Source: Bacillus sp. BGMRC 2118 (GTDB lineage: Bacteria; Bacillota; Bacilli; Bacillales; SA4). From it: a stretch of DNA of 64,000 nt. Below are positions 24,599 through 32,801 of the stretch, one piece after another. Numbering within the stretch: position 1 is the first letter of the stretch; each line of letters opens with the position of its first letter. Both the position numbers and the translations under genes were made by a program. Location of the stretch: contig VTTJ01000006.1 in NCBI GenBank assembly GCA_008364785.1, positions 248,001 through 312,000 of the forward strand, read 5' to 3'. Under the pieces are notes generated by a model. It saw only the letters and a list, made by a program, of their open reading frames with translations. It made no database searches and was not told where the DNA came from.

Positions 24599-24696
24599 GA
24601 CACTGTCAATAGATAATGTCCTTACTATAAAAAATTTACATATTCTAGTAAAAATTATATAATTGTCCATACGTTTATAGGTTGAGGGGGGATTTT

Positions 24697-25896
24697 ATGA
24701 GCAAATTAAAAAAGTGGTTTGGTAAAAGAGAAAATAAATGGATATTAGTTGGAGGGATTGTCGCTTTGGCTGGACTCTCCATACCGTTCTCGATATTATT
24801 AGGAACAGGATGGGTAATCAGTTACGAACGCTTTGAAAAATTAGGTGTGGTTGGAGACTTTTTTGGTGGAACAACTATTGGCCTTCTATCGTTTGCAAGC
24901 ATAATTTTTGTTATCGCGGCAATTACAATGCAAAAAGAGGAGTTATCCCTTCAAAGGGAAGAAATTGAGAAAAATAGAAATGAGTATCATCTAACAAATG
25001 TAACAATGAAAATGCAACAATTTGAAAATACTTTCTTTAATATGATTAATTTACATCATAATTTACTAAAAGAAATAAAGATTGATGAATCATCGGCGCG
25101 TAATGTTATTCAAAAGTTTTATAAAGAACTTGATGAAATTTATAAAGGAAAAGTATTTACTAATTATATTTCTAAATTCATTAATGAAGTAATTACTGAG
25201 GACATAGAGGAAGTTATTGAGTTTGCTAGGCTACTATATCTAGATAACTTAAAGTTCAAATTCCTTGATGAGTACCATGATCATTATATGCCTATTTTGG
25301 ACTATGAGGGGGAATTAGTGGATGATCCTGAATATGATAGATTTATTGAAACTGTCCAGAACGATACTAATCAATATTGGATAGAGTATAGACAAAAGCA
25401 TATGGAATATTTTGATAAGATGAGTAAAGATAAAAGTGAGTTGACGAAGTTTCTATTTAATATTAATTACAAGAATTATCTAAAAAAAGAATATCAAAAT
25501 AATAATAATAAATACATACTAAGGTTAAGAGACTCGTTCCTTATTGCACCACTTTATGAGTTAAAAGTGCAAGCATACGAACAATTATATTCAAAACATG
25601 AAAACCTATTCGGTCATTACTATAGAAACCTTTACCATATTGTTAAACTTATTCAAGAACAAAAGTTTAATGTGGATAGAGAAATTAATGAAAAAGAGCA
25701 AAGAAAGTACAGAGGGATTTTGAGAGCACAATTGTCATCACACGAATTGCTGATGATATTTTATAATATAGTTTATTCAAAAAAAGGTGAAAAATTCAAG
25801 GATTTAATAGAAGGTACTAACTTCTTCGACAATCATTTAATTGAAAAAGACTTTATTTGGAGAAATGATAAGCAAGTATTAAAAACTCTAAAATAA
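24697..25896 (+). CDS. Putative AbiC-like phage abortive infection protein
   Basis: A 399-residue protein with two N-terminal membrane helices (about 15-41 and 57-79), a coiled coil (EELSLQREEIEKNRNEYHL) and a large soluble helical domain containing the MKMQQFENTFFNMINLHHNLLKEI and LLMIFYN segments. This layout matches the putative phage abortive infection domain named after lactococcal AbiC. ATG 24697 has GAGGGGGG 7 nt upstream. It stands alone as a monocistronic unit between the late activator and packaging genes, a typical moron location, and is inferred to protect the lysogen from other phages. Strongly AT-rich relative to neighbours. Confidence 0.72.
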   Translation: MSKLKKWFGKRENKWILVGGIVALAGLSIPFSILLGTGWVISYERFEKLGVVGDFFGGTTIGLLSFASIIFVIAAITMQKEELSLQREEIEKNRNEYHLTNVTMKMQQFENTFFNMINLHHNLLKEIKIDESSARNVIQKFYKELDEIYKGKVFTNYISKFINEVITEDIEEVIEFARLLYLDNLKFKFLDEYHDHYMPILDYEGELVDDPEYDRFIETVQNDTNQYWIEYRQKHMEYFDKMSKDKSELTKFLFNINYKNYLKKEYQNNNNKYILRLRDSFLIAPLYELKVQAYEQLYSKHENLFGHYYRNLYHIVKLIQEQKFNVDREINEKEQRKYRGILRAQLSSHELLMIFYNIVYSKKGEKFKDLIEGTNFFDNHLIEKDFIWRNDKQVLKTLK

Positions 25897-25966
25897 TGGC
25901 AGACAAAAGGTAGATAACTGGAAGTAAGTAGTTAAGGATAATTATAAACTGTATTAGCCTAAAGAG

Positions 25967-25996
25967 AAGAGCATCTTACCATGGGGTGCTCTTTTG
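25967..25996 (+). terminator. Intrinsic terminator after the AbiC-like gene
   Basis: AAGAGCATC / GGTGCTCTT stem with a 9-nt loop followed by TT. Confidence 0.65.
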
Positions 25997-26035
25997 TGAA
26001 AAATTCCTTATATAAATTCTTGGAGGCCGAAGTGT

Positions 26036-26710
26036 ATGCTATCACTAGTATTTGAATATGGAGCTGTTGTATTAACATCTTCTATTGTTACTTTAATTAT
26101 TAATACATTATTAAAAGAAGGAATTGTAAATATATATAGAAAAAGCCTAGAAGATTATAAATCTAAACTTGCGGAAATAGCTGAAGCAAGACGGCTTAAT
26201 TTTGAAAGAAAGGTCTTTGATTTTAGTCAATACTCCTTAAAACGTCATGAAATATACCCTGAGATTTATAAGAATCTAATAAAAACAACAAGTTCAGCAT
26301 CCTATTTTATTAATATCCTAGATACTGCAAGCCAATTTTCTAAACTTGAGGCACCACAAGAAGAGTATATTGTTGATCTTACGAATAAAACACTAAAAGA
26401 AGTAGATGAGAACTTTGATTTATTTATGTACTCTGAACTATTCCTATCAGAAAATGTAGCAAATCTAGGCAAAGAAATTGTAAAAACAGTAACAGACATT
26501 GTTAGAAGTTTATCAATGTCTGTTTCCTTAGGAAGTGTAAATATTAAGCAAGAATTAGATTCTAGTGGAGATAACATGAAGAGAGAACTGAGATTTGTAT
26601 CTGAGAAATTATCCAATTTAAAGAAGCTCATGAGAGAAGAGTTGAGCGTTGGTGATTACGAGGATAACATTGAAATGGCAGGAGAAAGGCAGAATAATGG
26701 CAGTAAGTAG
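26036..26710 (+). CDS. Unknown membrane-anchored coiled-coil protein
   Basis: A 224-residue protein with one N-terminal membrane helix (SLVFEYGAVVLTSSIVTLIINTLL) followed by a long, mostly helical cytoplasmic region rich in charged residues. TTGGAGG lies 11 nt before ATG 26036. It has its own terminator and follows the AbiC-like gene, so it is another accessory unit. I do not recognise a family. The architecture (membrane anchor plus helical sensor region) is compatible with a defence or superinfection role, but that is inference from position only. Confidence 0.55.
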   Translation: MLSLVFEYGAVVLTSSIVTLIINTLLKEGIVNIYRKSLEDYKSKLAEIAEARRLNFERKVFDFSQYSLKRHEIYPEIYKNLIKTTSSASYFINILDTASQFSKLEAPQEEYIVDLTNKTLKEVDENFDLFMYSELFLSENVANLGKEIVKTVTDIVRSLSMSVSLGSVNIKQELDSSGDNMKRELRFVSEKLSNLKKLMREELSVGDYEDNIEMAGERQNNGSK

Positions 26711-26760
26711 GCAGAGCAATAGGTTCTAAACAGGTTATTATGGTAATAGGGAAATATATC

Positions 26761-26793
26761 AAAGAGTGGTTGCGAGATGCAGCTGCTCTTTTT
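26761..26793 (+). terminator. Intrinsic terminator
   Basis: AGAGTGGTTGC and GCAGCTGCTCT pair with G-U wobbles around a GAGAT loop, followed by TTTTTATTT. Confidence 0.65.
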
Positions 26794-26883
26794 ATTTGTA
26801 GGCATTTGTCATTAATTGACGAATGATAGTGTTTGTCGTCTTATTTCCTTTTGTCCATAATTAGGACGAAGGGAGGGATTATA

Positions 26884-27168
26884 GTGGCGAAGTGTCCTAA
26901 ATGTGAAAATGATAAGTTTGTTAGTGAAAAACTTTCTAATCCATTCAAAATGGTTCTTGTAAAATGTAGTGAATGCGATACTGCAGTCAGTTCTATGGAA
27001 GATATGGACTTAGAAGACTGGAGAAGTAAGATGTTTAGAAATCATGGTTTTTTCGAGCAACAATTTAATCATATGAAAAGGGAAATAGAAGAATTGCAAA
27101 GTAACCAAAAGAAAAGTAATGAAATTATTATTGAATTGCTTGAAATAATTAATCGTAAATTAAGTTAA
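26884..27168 (+). CDS. Small zinc-finger protein with C-terminal coiled coil
   Basis: A 94-residue protein from GTG 26884 (GGGAGGG 7 nt upstream). Two CxxC pairs (CPKC, CSEC) form one zinc knuckle in the first 40 residues, and the remaining half is a coiled coil (HMKREIEELQSNQKKSNEIIIELLEIINRKL). Single-gene unit with its own terminator. Function unknown; zinc-ribbon proteins of this type occur as phage accessory genes. Confidence 0.6.
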   Translation: MAKCPKCENDKFVSEKLSNPFKMVLVKCSECDTAVSSMEDMDLEDWRSKMFRNHGFFEQQFNHMKREIEELQSNQKKSNEIIIELLEIINRKLS

Positions 27169-27193
27169 GCATCCTTTATGGGTGCTTTTTATT
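27168..27193 (+). terminator. Intrinsic terminator
   Basis: AGCATCC / GGGTGCT stem, followed by TTTTTATTTT. Confidence 0.7.
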
Positions 27194-27202
27194 TTGAATA
27201 CA

Positions 27203-27295
27203 AAAAAGTTGCTGATGGCCAACCGTGAGGCAGTCGTGTAAAGGGAGTTACCTGATAAGTATCTCTGGCTATACACATTCAACTACTTTTTTATG
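27203..27295 (+). ncRNA. Compact structured RNA element, unidentified
   Basis: Nested pairings are evident by eye: outer AGTTG (about 27207-27211) with CAACT (about 27280-27284), then GTGTA with TACAC, then GAGTTAC with GTATCTC around a 7-nt loop, and a small 5' hairpin. It ends in CTTTTTT, so it could be a small RNA with its own terminator. No open frame of note lies in it. No known family recognised. Confidence 0.4.
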
Positions 27296-27316
27296 TTTGA
27301 AAATAATCTTATTTTT

Positions 27317-27431
27317 ATGCGGTGGCGGAATAGGTTGACGCTAGTGTCTGATGATTGGGCAAGGGATACAAGGTGTGGTGATCCCTATTAAAATCTATTA
27401 CATTTTGTAAGGTGCAAATCCTTACCCGCAT
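27317..27431 (+). ncRNA. tRNA-like structure (class II, Leu/Ser-like arms, abnormal middle)
   Basis: The 5' strand ATGCGGT pairs with the 3' strand CCCGCAT (6 of 7) as an acceptor stem. The following GGCGGAATAGGTTGACGC is nearly the D arm of Bacillus tRNA-Leu. The 3' part TAAGG-TGCAAAT-CCTTA is a 5-bp T stem with a canonical-size loop differing from TTCAAAT by one base. Between them lie a weak CTAGT/ATTGG anticodon-like stem with an 8-nt loop and an oversized variable region with an AGGGAT/ATCCCT stem. At 115 nt it is too long for a functional tRNA-Leu. Likely a tRNA mimic or decayed tRNA. Confidence 0.5.
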
Positions 27432-27456
27432 TTACTTGAACAAAGAGGTGATATAT

Positions 27457-27621
27457 ATGAAGTTTTCTGGTCACTTAGATAAAGACACCAAGAATCAACT
27501 TAATTACTTAAAAGAAAACAAGAAACGTAGAAGAAGAGGTAAACCTCCTTCTAGAACGAAAGAAAACCAACTTTCTAGAAGAGATGTAGAAGAATTAATG
27601 AATACACCGAGATACGTTTGA
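27457..27621 (+). CDS. Small Arg/Lys-rich phage protein
   Basis: A 54-residue protein from ATG 27457 with AGAGGTGAT upstream. A strongly basic centre (KENKKRRRRGKPPSRTKENQ) suggests nucleic acid binding. It begins 25 bp after the tRNA-like element. Function unknown. Confidence 0.55.
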   Translation: MKFSGHLDKDTKNQLNYLKENKKRRRRGKPPSRTKENQLSRRDVEELMNTPRYV

Positions 27622-27735
27622 AAGGCGTTAAAGGAGCGATAGGAAGGAAATTATAACACAGAGTTTTTTTTGCTTGCGCCCGATTTTCGTTGGAGATAAA
27701 ATAAATGTAGAAAAATTCCAAATTGGGGTCTGCAG

Positions 27736-28161
27736 ATGAAAATTATTATTTATTATTTTTCAACAATTATTTTAATTCTTTTGCTTCTTTTTTCTATTGA
27801 TTTGTGCGCAAGATTAAATAAAAGGAAACTTAAAAAGTCAATATATTTTATTCCTAAAAAGTTATTTATTATCGGTTTTAACGTGACTCTCTTTATTATA
27901 ATTCCGATAAATGGATTTAGAGAGTTAATTGTAGGTATCCAGGAAAATAACAAGCAGGAACAAGAGTACATTTCTGAATATGATGAAGATAGACCTGAGA
28001 TTTATTTTGAAGGGGAATATGGGCCTGGTGAGAGTTATCCCGACTATTCAGATCCTGAAAGATATCATTTAATTAAAACTGGTGAAGCTAACTACCACCT
28101 TCGTTCTAATCCTGATATTTTTGAATCAAACAACATTAGTAGTAGCAATCCATTTGAATAA
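27736..28161 (+). CDS. Membrane protein with acidic Pro/Tyr-rich tail
   Basis: A 141-residue protein with two hydrophobic segments (about 3-24 and 43-63) separated by a basic loop, then an acidic tail with DRPEIYFEGEYGPGESYPDYSDPERY. GGGG lies 9 nt upstream of ATG. The tail is probably exposed outside the cell. No family recognised; it sits in the accessory stretch before packaging and has its own terminator. Confidence 0.55.
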   Translation: MKIIIYYFSTIILILLLLFSIDLCARLNKRKLKKSIYFIPKKLFIIGFNVTLFIIIPINGFRELIVGIQENNKQEQEYISEYDEDRPEIYFEGEYGPGESYPDYSDPERYHLIKTGEANYHLRSNPDIFESNNISSSNPFE

Positions 28162-28194
28162 CATTAAACTAATAAATCAAGTTAAAGAAAACTA

Positions 28195-28220
28195 AGCATT
28201 CCGATAGGATGCTTTTTTTA
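28195..28220 (+). terminator. Intrinsic terminator
   Basis: AGCAT / ATGCT stem followed by seven T, upstream of the HNH gene. Confidence 0.65.
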
Positions 28221-28233
28221 TTGGAGTGATTAA

Positions 28234-28581
28234 ATGGTTCCTGCAAGGTTATTGCAATTCATCCGAGAAGGACAGTTAATGAAGTTCTACAAGTCTAAAG
28301 AATGGAAGATACTTAGGATTAAGGCAATAGAAAGAGATAACGGTGAGTGTCAGCATTGTAGGCTCAAAGGGAAAGTAACAACACGGCATACTATCAATGA
28401 TCGTTGTAAGCCTACGAAGATGGATGTTAACCATATTAAACCTGTAAGGGAATATCCACATCTAGCATTAACGTTAGAGAACCTTGAGTACTTATGTATC
28501 GACTGCCATAACATAGCTGATGGAAAGAGGGACATGTTATCGAAAGGTAAACCAAAACAATGGGAGGATGAGAGGTGGTAA
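28234..28581 (+). CDS. HNH endonuclease (packaging-associated)
   Basis: A 115-residue HNH nuclease. The ECQHCRLKG zinc knuckle, central DVNHIKPVREYP (the His-Ile pair of the HNH core) and LEYLCIDCHNIADGKR complete the beta-beta-alpha-metal fold. In HK97-type siphoviruses a small HNH protein encoded just before terS works with terminase in cos cleavage. Gene order here (HNH, short gene, terS, terL) is that standard order. ATG 28234 has GGAGTG upstream. Confidence 0.87.
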   Translation: MVPARLLQFIREGQLMKFYKSKEWKILRIKAIERDNGECQHCRLKGKVTTRHTINDRCKPTKMDVNHIKPVREYPHLALTLENLEYLCIDCHNIADGKRDMLSKGKPKQWEDERW

Positions 28582-28584
28582 GTA

Positions 28585-28725
28585 ATGTGGAGGTTGAAGT
28601 ATCTATTGACAAAAGCATTAGAACAAAAGCTTGAGTCATCCTTCATGTGTGTTGATGAAATTCAGTTGAATGCTAGGCAGATAGCTCGAAAAGAAAGATA
28701 TAGGCAGTTCGTTAGGAAGTTATAG
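28585..28725 (+). CDS. Small basic protein between HNH and terS
   Basis: A 46-residue protein starting MWRLKYLLTKALEQKLE, with a basic C-terminal helix (RQIARKERYRQFVRKL). GAGAGGTGG lies upstream. Unknown function; position suggests a link to packaging. Confidence 0.5.
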   Translation: MWRLKYLLTKALEQKLESSFMCVDEIQLNARQIARKERYRQFVRKL

Positions 28726-28835
28726 CACCCCCCGGGTCAAAAAGTTTCACTATTTTTAGGGAACTAGGCAACGGGGAGGGGTGTGTTCCGTCCAGATTTT
28801 TAGAGAAAAATCGCGTATAAGGGGGGTGGGGATAT
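28726..28835 (+). other. Candidate cos region
   Basis: The 110 bp between the small gene and terS contain CACCCCCCGGGTC and later ACGGGGAGGGGTG, unusual G/C tracts in AT-rich DNA, and an ATTTTTAGAGAAAAATC inverted repeat. In HNH-terS siphoviruses the cohesive-end site usually lies here. The exact nicks cannot be read from sequence. Confidence 0.45.
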
Positions 28836-29156
28836 ATGCCTGTTAACATTACAAAGCTTCAGCAACAATTAATGAGTCGTATTGATATCGATGATTTAGT
28901 GGAAGTTGAAAAAGTTGAGAGGTACATTAGCTTGGTCAAACTTAACAAGCAGTTGGATAAAGAAATCAAAAAAGAAGGTGCAACTGTTACAACAGAAAAT
29001 GGTGCGCAAAAATTTGTGAAAAGTCATCCAGCCCTTAATGACAAGATGAAGGTTAATCAGCAGCTCTTGGCTATAGAAAAATCTTTCAACTTTATAAGTG
29101 AAGGAAGCACCCCTCTATCTGACGATGAAAAGTATTCGAAAGATGATCTCATTTGA
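28836..29156 (+). CDS. terS: Terminase small subunit, P27 family
   Basis: A 106-residue DNA-recognition subunit of the packaging motor. The helical pattern VEKVERYISLVKLNKQLDKEIKKEGATVTTENGAQKFVKSHPALNDKMKVNQQLLAIEKSF is typical of the P27 family (ENG...KxHPA). ATG 28836 follows GGGGGGTGGGG. The terL start overlaps its stop. Confidence 0.85.
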   Translation: MPVNITKLQQQLMSRIDIDDLVEVEKVERYISLVKLNKQLDKEIKKEGATVTTENGAQKFVKSHPALNDKMKVNQQLLAIEKSFNFISEGSTPLSDDEKYSKDDLI

Positions 29157-30838
29157 AGATTAATAAATACGTAGAAGAATATATCCATCTCTGGAAATCT
29201 GGGAAAATCAAATTAAATAAAGAACGCATATTGCTCATTGAGTATCTAGAAAGAAATATCCTAAATCGTGATGATCTATATTTTAATGACGAAATGATTG
29301 AGAACTGTATTAAGTTTGGTGAGAAGTGGTATTTCCCTCTCTCATCATTCCAAAAGTTCTTAATTGCTTTCGTTTTTTTATTTTCCAAAAAAAATGATCG
29401 TGTCTTCTATCGTAAACATTTGTGGATGCTAGGTCGTGGTGGTGGTAAGAACGGATTAATATCGGTTGTTACTCATTTCTTAATTAGTCCATTACATGGA
29501 ATTAGGGAATATAACGTTTCAATTGTGGCCAACTCGGAGGAACAAGCAAAGACTTCATTTGATGAAACATATAATGTAATAGGACGAAGCGGCACATTGA
29601 AAGCTATGTTTCATCGTACAAAAGAAAAAATCACGAGCAAGGTCATGAATGCGATCTTGAAATTTAGAACATCGAATGGTGAAACAAAAGATGGTCTGCG
29701 TGATGGAGCAGTAGTATTTGATGAAATTCACCAATTCGAAAGTAACAAGGATGTTCGAGTCCACATCTCTGGACTTGGTAAAAAAGCAAATCCAAGAGAG
29801 TTTTACATTGGTACTGATGGATATGTTCGAGATGGATTCTTAGATAGCATGAAAGCCCTGGCAACAAAAGTATTAAAAGGTGAAGCCCGTCCAAATGCGA
29901 TCTTTCCATTCATTTGTAAACTCAATAATGAGGATGAGGTAAACGAACCGGATAATTGGGAGTTAGCTAATCCCATGCTCTCACACCCAAGAAGCTCTTA
30001 TGCTCAGAGTTTATTCGACACTATTATGGAAGAATTTGAAGCATTAGAGGATGACCCAAGCAACAGGGAAGAATTCATGACCAAACGTATGAATCTGCCT
30101 GTAACAGACCTGGAACGTTCAGTAGCTAAGTGGGAAGAAATTGAAGCTACCAATCAGCCTATGCCAGATCTTATAAATAAAGAGTGTATTGGCTGTATAG
30201 ACTTTGCGAGCATAAGAGACTTTGCAGCATGTGGACTTGTTTTTAAACATGAAGGGAAATATCCATTCCTTACACATTCATATGTTCGAAAGGAATTTGT
30301 TGATAAGTTTTACAGCTATTCAAAGAAACACGATTCTGAAATGGCTGGTAAACAAAAATTTGCTCCAATTCGAGAATGGGAAGAGGAAGGATATTTAACG
30401 GTTTTGGATGAGGAGACCATAAATCCACAAAAGATTGTGGATTGGTTTGTTGAGATGAGGAAGTTTTATGATATCAAAAAGGTTATTGGAGACAACTTCC
30501 GTATGGAAGTGCTAAAACCACTGTTTATACAAGCTGGATTTGAAGTGGAAGTCATAAAAAATCCTAAAGCTATTCATAGTTTACTAGCTCCTCGTATTGA
30601 AATAGGTTTTGCGAATCGCCAGTTCATTTATGGTGATAATCCACTAATGCGCTGGTATACCAATAATGTCCTTGTTTCAATCAAGAAGGATGGTAATAAA
30701 GAGTATTTGAAGAAGGAACCTATTAGACGTAAGACTGATGGTTTTCAGTGCTTTGTGCATGGTCTTTATAGGATTGATGAGATTAGCGATGCAAACATAG
30801 AGGATTCATTAGATATGTTAGATGCACTTAATTTTTAG
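29153..30838 (+). CDS. terL: Terminase large subunit
   Basis: A 561-residue packaging ATPase and nuclease. Walker A LGRGGGKNGLI (about 93-103), Walker B AVVFDEIHQF (about 185-194), and the C-terminal nuclease acids in IGCIDFASIRDFAACGLVF and KKVIGDNFRMEVL are visible. This is the HK97/phage-lambda-like TerL group associated with P27 TerS. TTG 29153 overlaps the terS stop (TTGA), so translation is coupled; no better start lies near. Confidence 0.93.
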   Translation: MKINKYVEEYIHLWKSGKIKLNKERILLIEYLERNILNRDDLYFNDEMIENCIKFGEKWYFPLSSFQKFLIAFVFLFSKKNDRVFYRKHLWMLGRGGGKNGLISVVTHFLISPLHGIREYNVSIVANSEEQAKTSFDETYNVIGRSGTLKAMFHRTKEKITSKVMNAILKFRTSNGETKDGLRDGAVVFDEIHQFESNKDVRVHISGLGKKANPREFYIGTDGYVRDGFLDSMKALATKVLKGEARPNAIFPFICKLNNEDEVNEPDNWELANPMLSHPRSSYAQSLFDTIMEEFEALEDDPSNREEFMTKRMNLPVTDLERSVAKWEEIEATNQPMPDLINKECIGCIDFASIRDFAACGLVFKHEGKYPFLTHSYVRKEFVDKFYSYSKKHDSEMAGKQKFAPIREWEEEGYLTVLDEETINPQKIVDWFVEMRKFYDIKKVIGDNFRMEVLKPLFIQAGFEVEVIKNPKAIHSLLAPRIEIGFANRQFIYGDNPLMRWYTNNVLVSIKKDGNKEYLKKEPIRRKTDGFQCFVHGLYRIDEISDANIEDSLDMLDALNF

Positions 30839-30858
30839 GGAGGGGGTGAAATAAAAAA

Positions 30859-31995
30859 GTGGGATTTTTAGACACAATATTGAGGCGCAATAGTGAGCTT
30901 GAATTCTTGTTTGACTTAGATCTTCCATACGACTCTACTCATAATGCGTACCTGAAAAAGGTTGCTTTAGAGACGTGTATAAATTTTATTGGTCGAACGA
31001 TTAGTCAATCTGATTTTAGAATCATGAAAAACGGTAAGCGACAGTTGGATGATTGGCACTATCTTTTGAATGTACGTCCGAATACAGATCAGTCAGCTGC
31101 AGACTTCTGGCAGAAATTCATTTATGAGTTAATTCATGAAAATGAGGTTCTTGTTGTCTTAACAGATACAAATGATTTATTAATTGCAGATTCATTTAAT
31201 AGAAATGAATATGCACTGTACCCAGATGTATTTACTGATGTGACAGTGAAAGATTATACCTTTCAGCGTTCGTTCAGAATGGATGAGGTTATTTATCTTA
31301 CTTATAATAACGAGAAGTTAACAAAGTTTATGTCGGGTATGCTTGAAGATTACGCAGAGTTATTTTGGAGAATGATTGAGACAAGTAAGTATAGCAACCA
31401 AATAAGAGCGACTGTTGGAATTGATTCTACTCAATCTCTTACAACTGAAAACCAAACTAAACTTCAAAATTTCATCGATAAGCTTTTCACTTCCTTTAAG
31501 AAGAATGCACTGGCCATTGTTCCTAAGTTAAAAGGGTTTGATTATAACGAAGTAACTGATGGAGCTAATAGTGGCAGATCAGTTGAAGAAATTATTAAAC
31601 TCAAAAAGTCCCTAATAGATGATGTTGCCAATATTTTAGGTATACCTAATGCATTAGTACATGGTGAACTTGCAGAATATGAAACAAGCATCAAAGCATA
31701 TGTAAAGTTCTGCATAGGACCTTTAATAAAGAAAATTAGGGATGAATTGAATGCCAAATTAATCGACAAAAAGGAATACCTAAGCGGTTCGAGAATTGAT
31801 GTTCGTGGAGTAACAGAGATGAATCCATTAGAAGTAGCCGATGCAGTTGATAAACTTATTGGAAGTATGGCTTATACACCAAACGAAGTTCGTGTGAAAC
31901 TCGGTGATGAGCCATCATCAGACCCAAGACTAGACGAACATTACTTTACCAAGAACTATCAATCTGCAAATGCAGTTGAAGGAGGTGAGAAATAA
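30859..31995 (+). CDS. HK97-family portal protein
   Basis: A 378-residue portal subunit that forms the dodecameric DNA entry ring. Family features include LETCINFIGRTISQSDFRI near the N-terminus, WHYLLNVRPN, and IPNALVHGELAEYETSIKAYVKFCIGPLIKKI. GTG 30859 follows GGAGGGGGTGA. The stop overlaps the protease ATG by one base. Confidence 0.92.
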   Translation: MGFLDTILRRNSELEFLFDLDLPYDSTHNAYLKKVALETCINFIGRTISQSDFRIMKNGKRQLDDWHYLLNVRPNTDQSAADFWQKFIYELIHENEVLVVLTDTNDLLIADSFNRNEYALYPDVFTDVTVKDYTFQRSFRMDEVIYLTYNNEKLTKFMSGMLEDYAELFWRMIETSKYSNQIRATVGIDSTQSLTTENQTKLQNFIDKLFTSFKKNALAIVPKLKGFDYNEVTDGANSGRSVEEIIKLKKSLIDDVANILGIPNALVHGELAEYETSIKAYVKFCIGPLIKKIRDELNAKLIDKKEYLSGSRIDVRGVTEMNPLEVADAVDKLIGSMAYTPNEVRVKLGDEPSSDPRLDEHYFTKNYQSANAVEGGEK

Positions 31996-32795
31996 TGAGA
32001 ACTATGACTAAAGAAGATTTCTTTAAACAGTTTAAAAACCAATTCTATGTTGAACTGTTAAAAAATATCACTCAAGAGTTTAAAGCGATTCACAATGAAG
32101 AAACTAATACTACTGAAATTACGATTTACGGGGTAATCGGTACATCATGGTGGAACGATAGCTTTTCTGCAAGAGATATTGATGAGGCTATTAAAGCAGC
32201 AGGAAAAAATGACCTGATTATCAATCTAAATAGCCCAGGCGGAGATGCGTTTGATGGTATTTCTATTTTTAATCGTTTAAAACGACATGAAGGTAAGGTA
32301 ACTATTCATGTTGATGGCTGGGCGTGTTCAGCAGCTTCAGTTATCGCAATGGCAGCAGATGAATTAATCATGGGACTTGGTTCAATGTTAATGATCCATG
32401 AGGCTAGTAACTTAGTTTGGGGAACCAAGAATGATATGAGGCAAATGGCCGATGTACTGGAAGAACTTGAAGAGGGTATTATCGACATTTATATGACTAA
32501 AGCAAATGTTAGTCGTGAAGAAATTCGTGAAAAGGTGTATGCTGAAACTTGGTTTAGTGCTAAGAGGGCGGTAGAAATCGGCTTTGCTAATAATGCAGAA
32601 GGCACTGAATCACTTGAGCCAACAAATATCAGTAACACAGTCTTAGATGACAATCAAAAGCGACAAATCATTAATGAACTACAAGATATTTTAAAACCAA
32701 ATAATCAACCGGTAGAACCTTCTCCAACACCAACGACAATCGTCAATGATGTTAATGAGAGAGGTTCTTTTAATTTACTTAGAAAATGGAGGTAA
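31995..32795 (+). CDS. ClpP-like head maturation protease
   Basis: A 266-residue S14-type prohead protease that trims capsid proteins during maturation. LNSPGGDAFDGISIFNRLK, catalytic Ser in DGWACSAASVIAMAAD (about 112) and His in MLMIHEASN (about 134) form the ClpP active-site set. The C-terminal 50 residues are Pro/Thr-rich and disordered. Sits between portal and capsid as in HK97-type phages. Confidence 0.92.
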   Translation: MRTMTKEDFFKQFKNQFYVELLKNITQEFKAIHNEETNTTEITIYGVIGTSWWNDSFSARDIDEAIKAAGKNDLIINLNSPGGDAFDGISIFNRLKRHEGKVTIHVDGWACSAASVIAMAADELIMGLGSMLMIHEASNLVWGTKNDMRQMADVLEELEEGIIDIYMTKANVSREEIREKVYAETWFSAKRAVEIGFANNAEGTESLEPTNISNTVLDDNQKRQIINELQDILKPNNQPVEPSPTPTTIVNDVNERGSFNLLRKWR

Positions 32796-32801
32796 CCACA
32801 A

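Noticed and set aside
27457..28161. Toxin-antitoxin pair from the basic 54-residue protein and the membrane protein
   Set aside because: The genes are separated by 114 bp and not coupled, and neither matches a toxin or antitoxin family I recognise.
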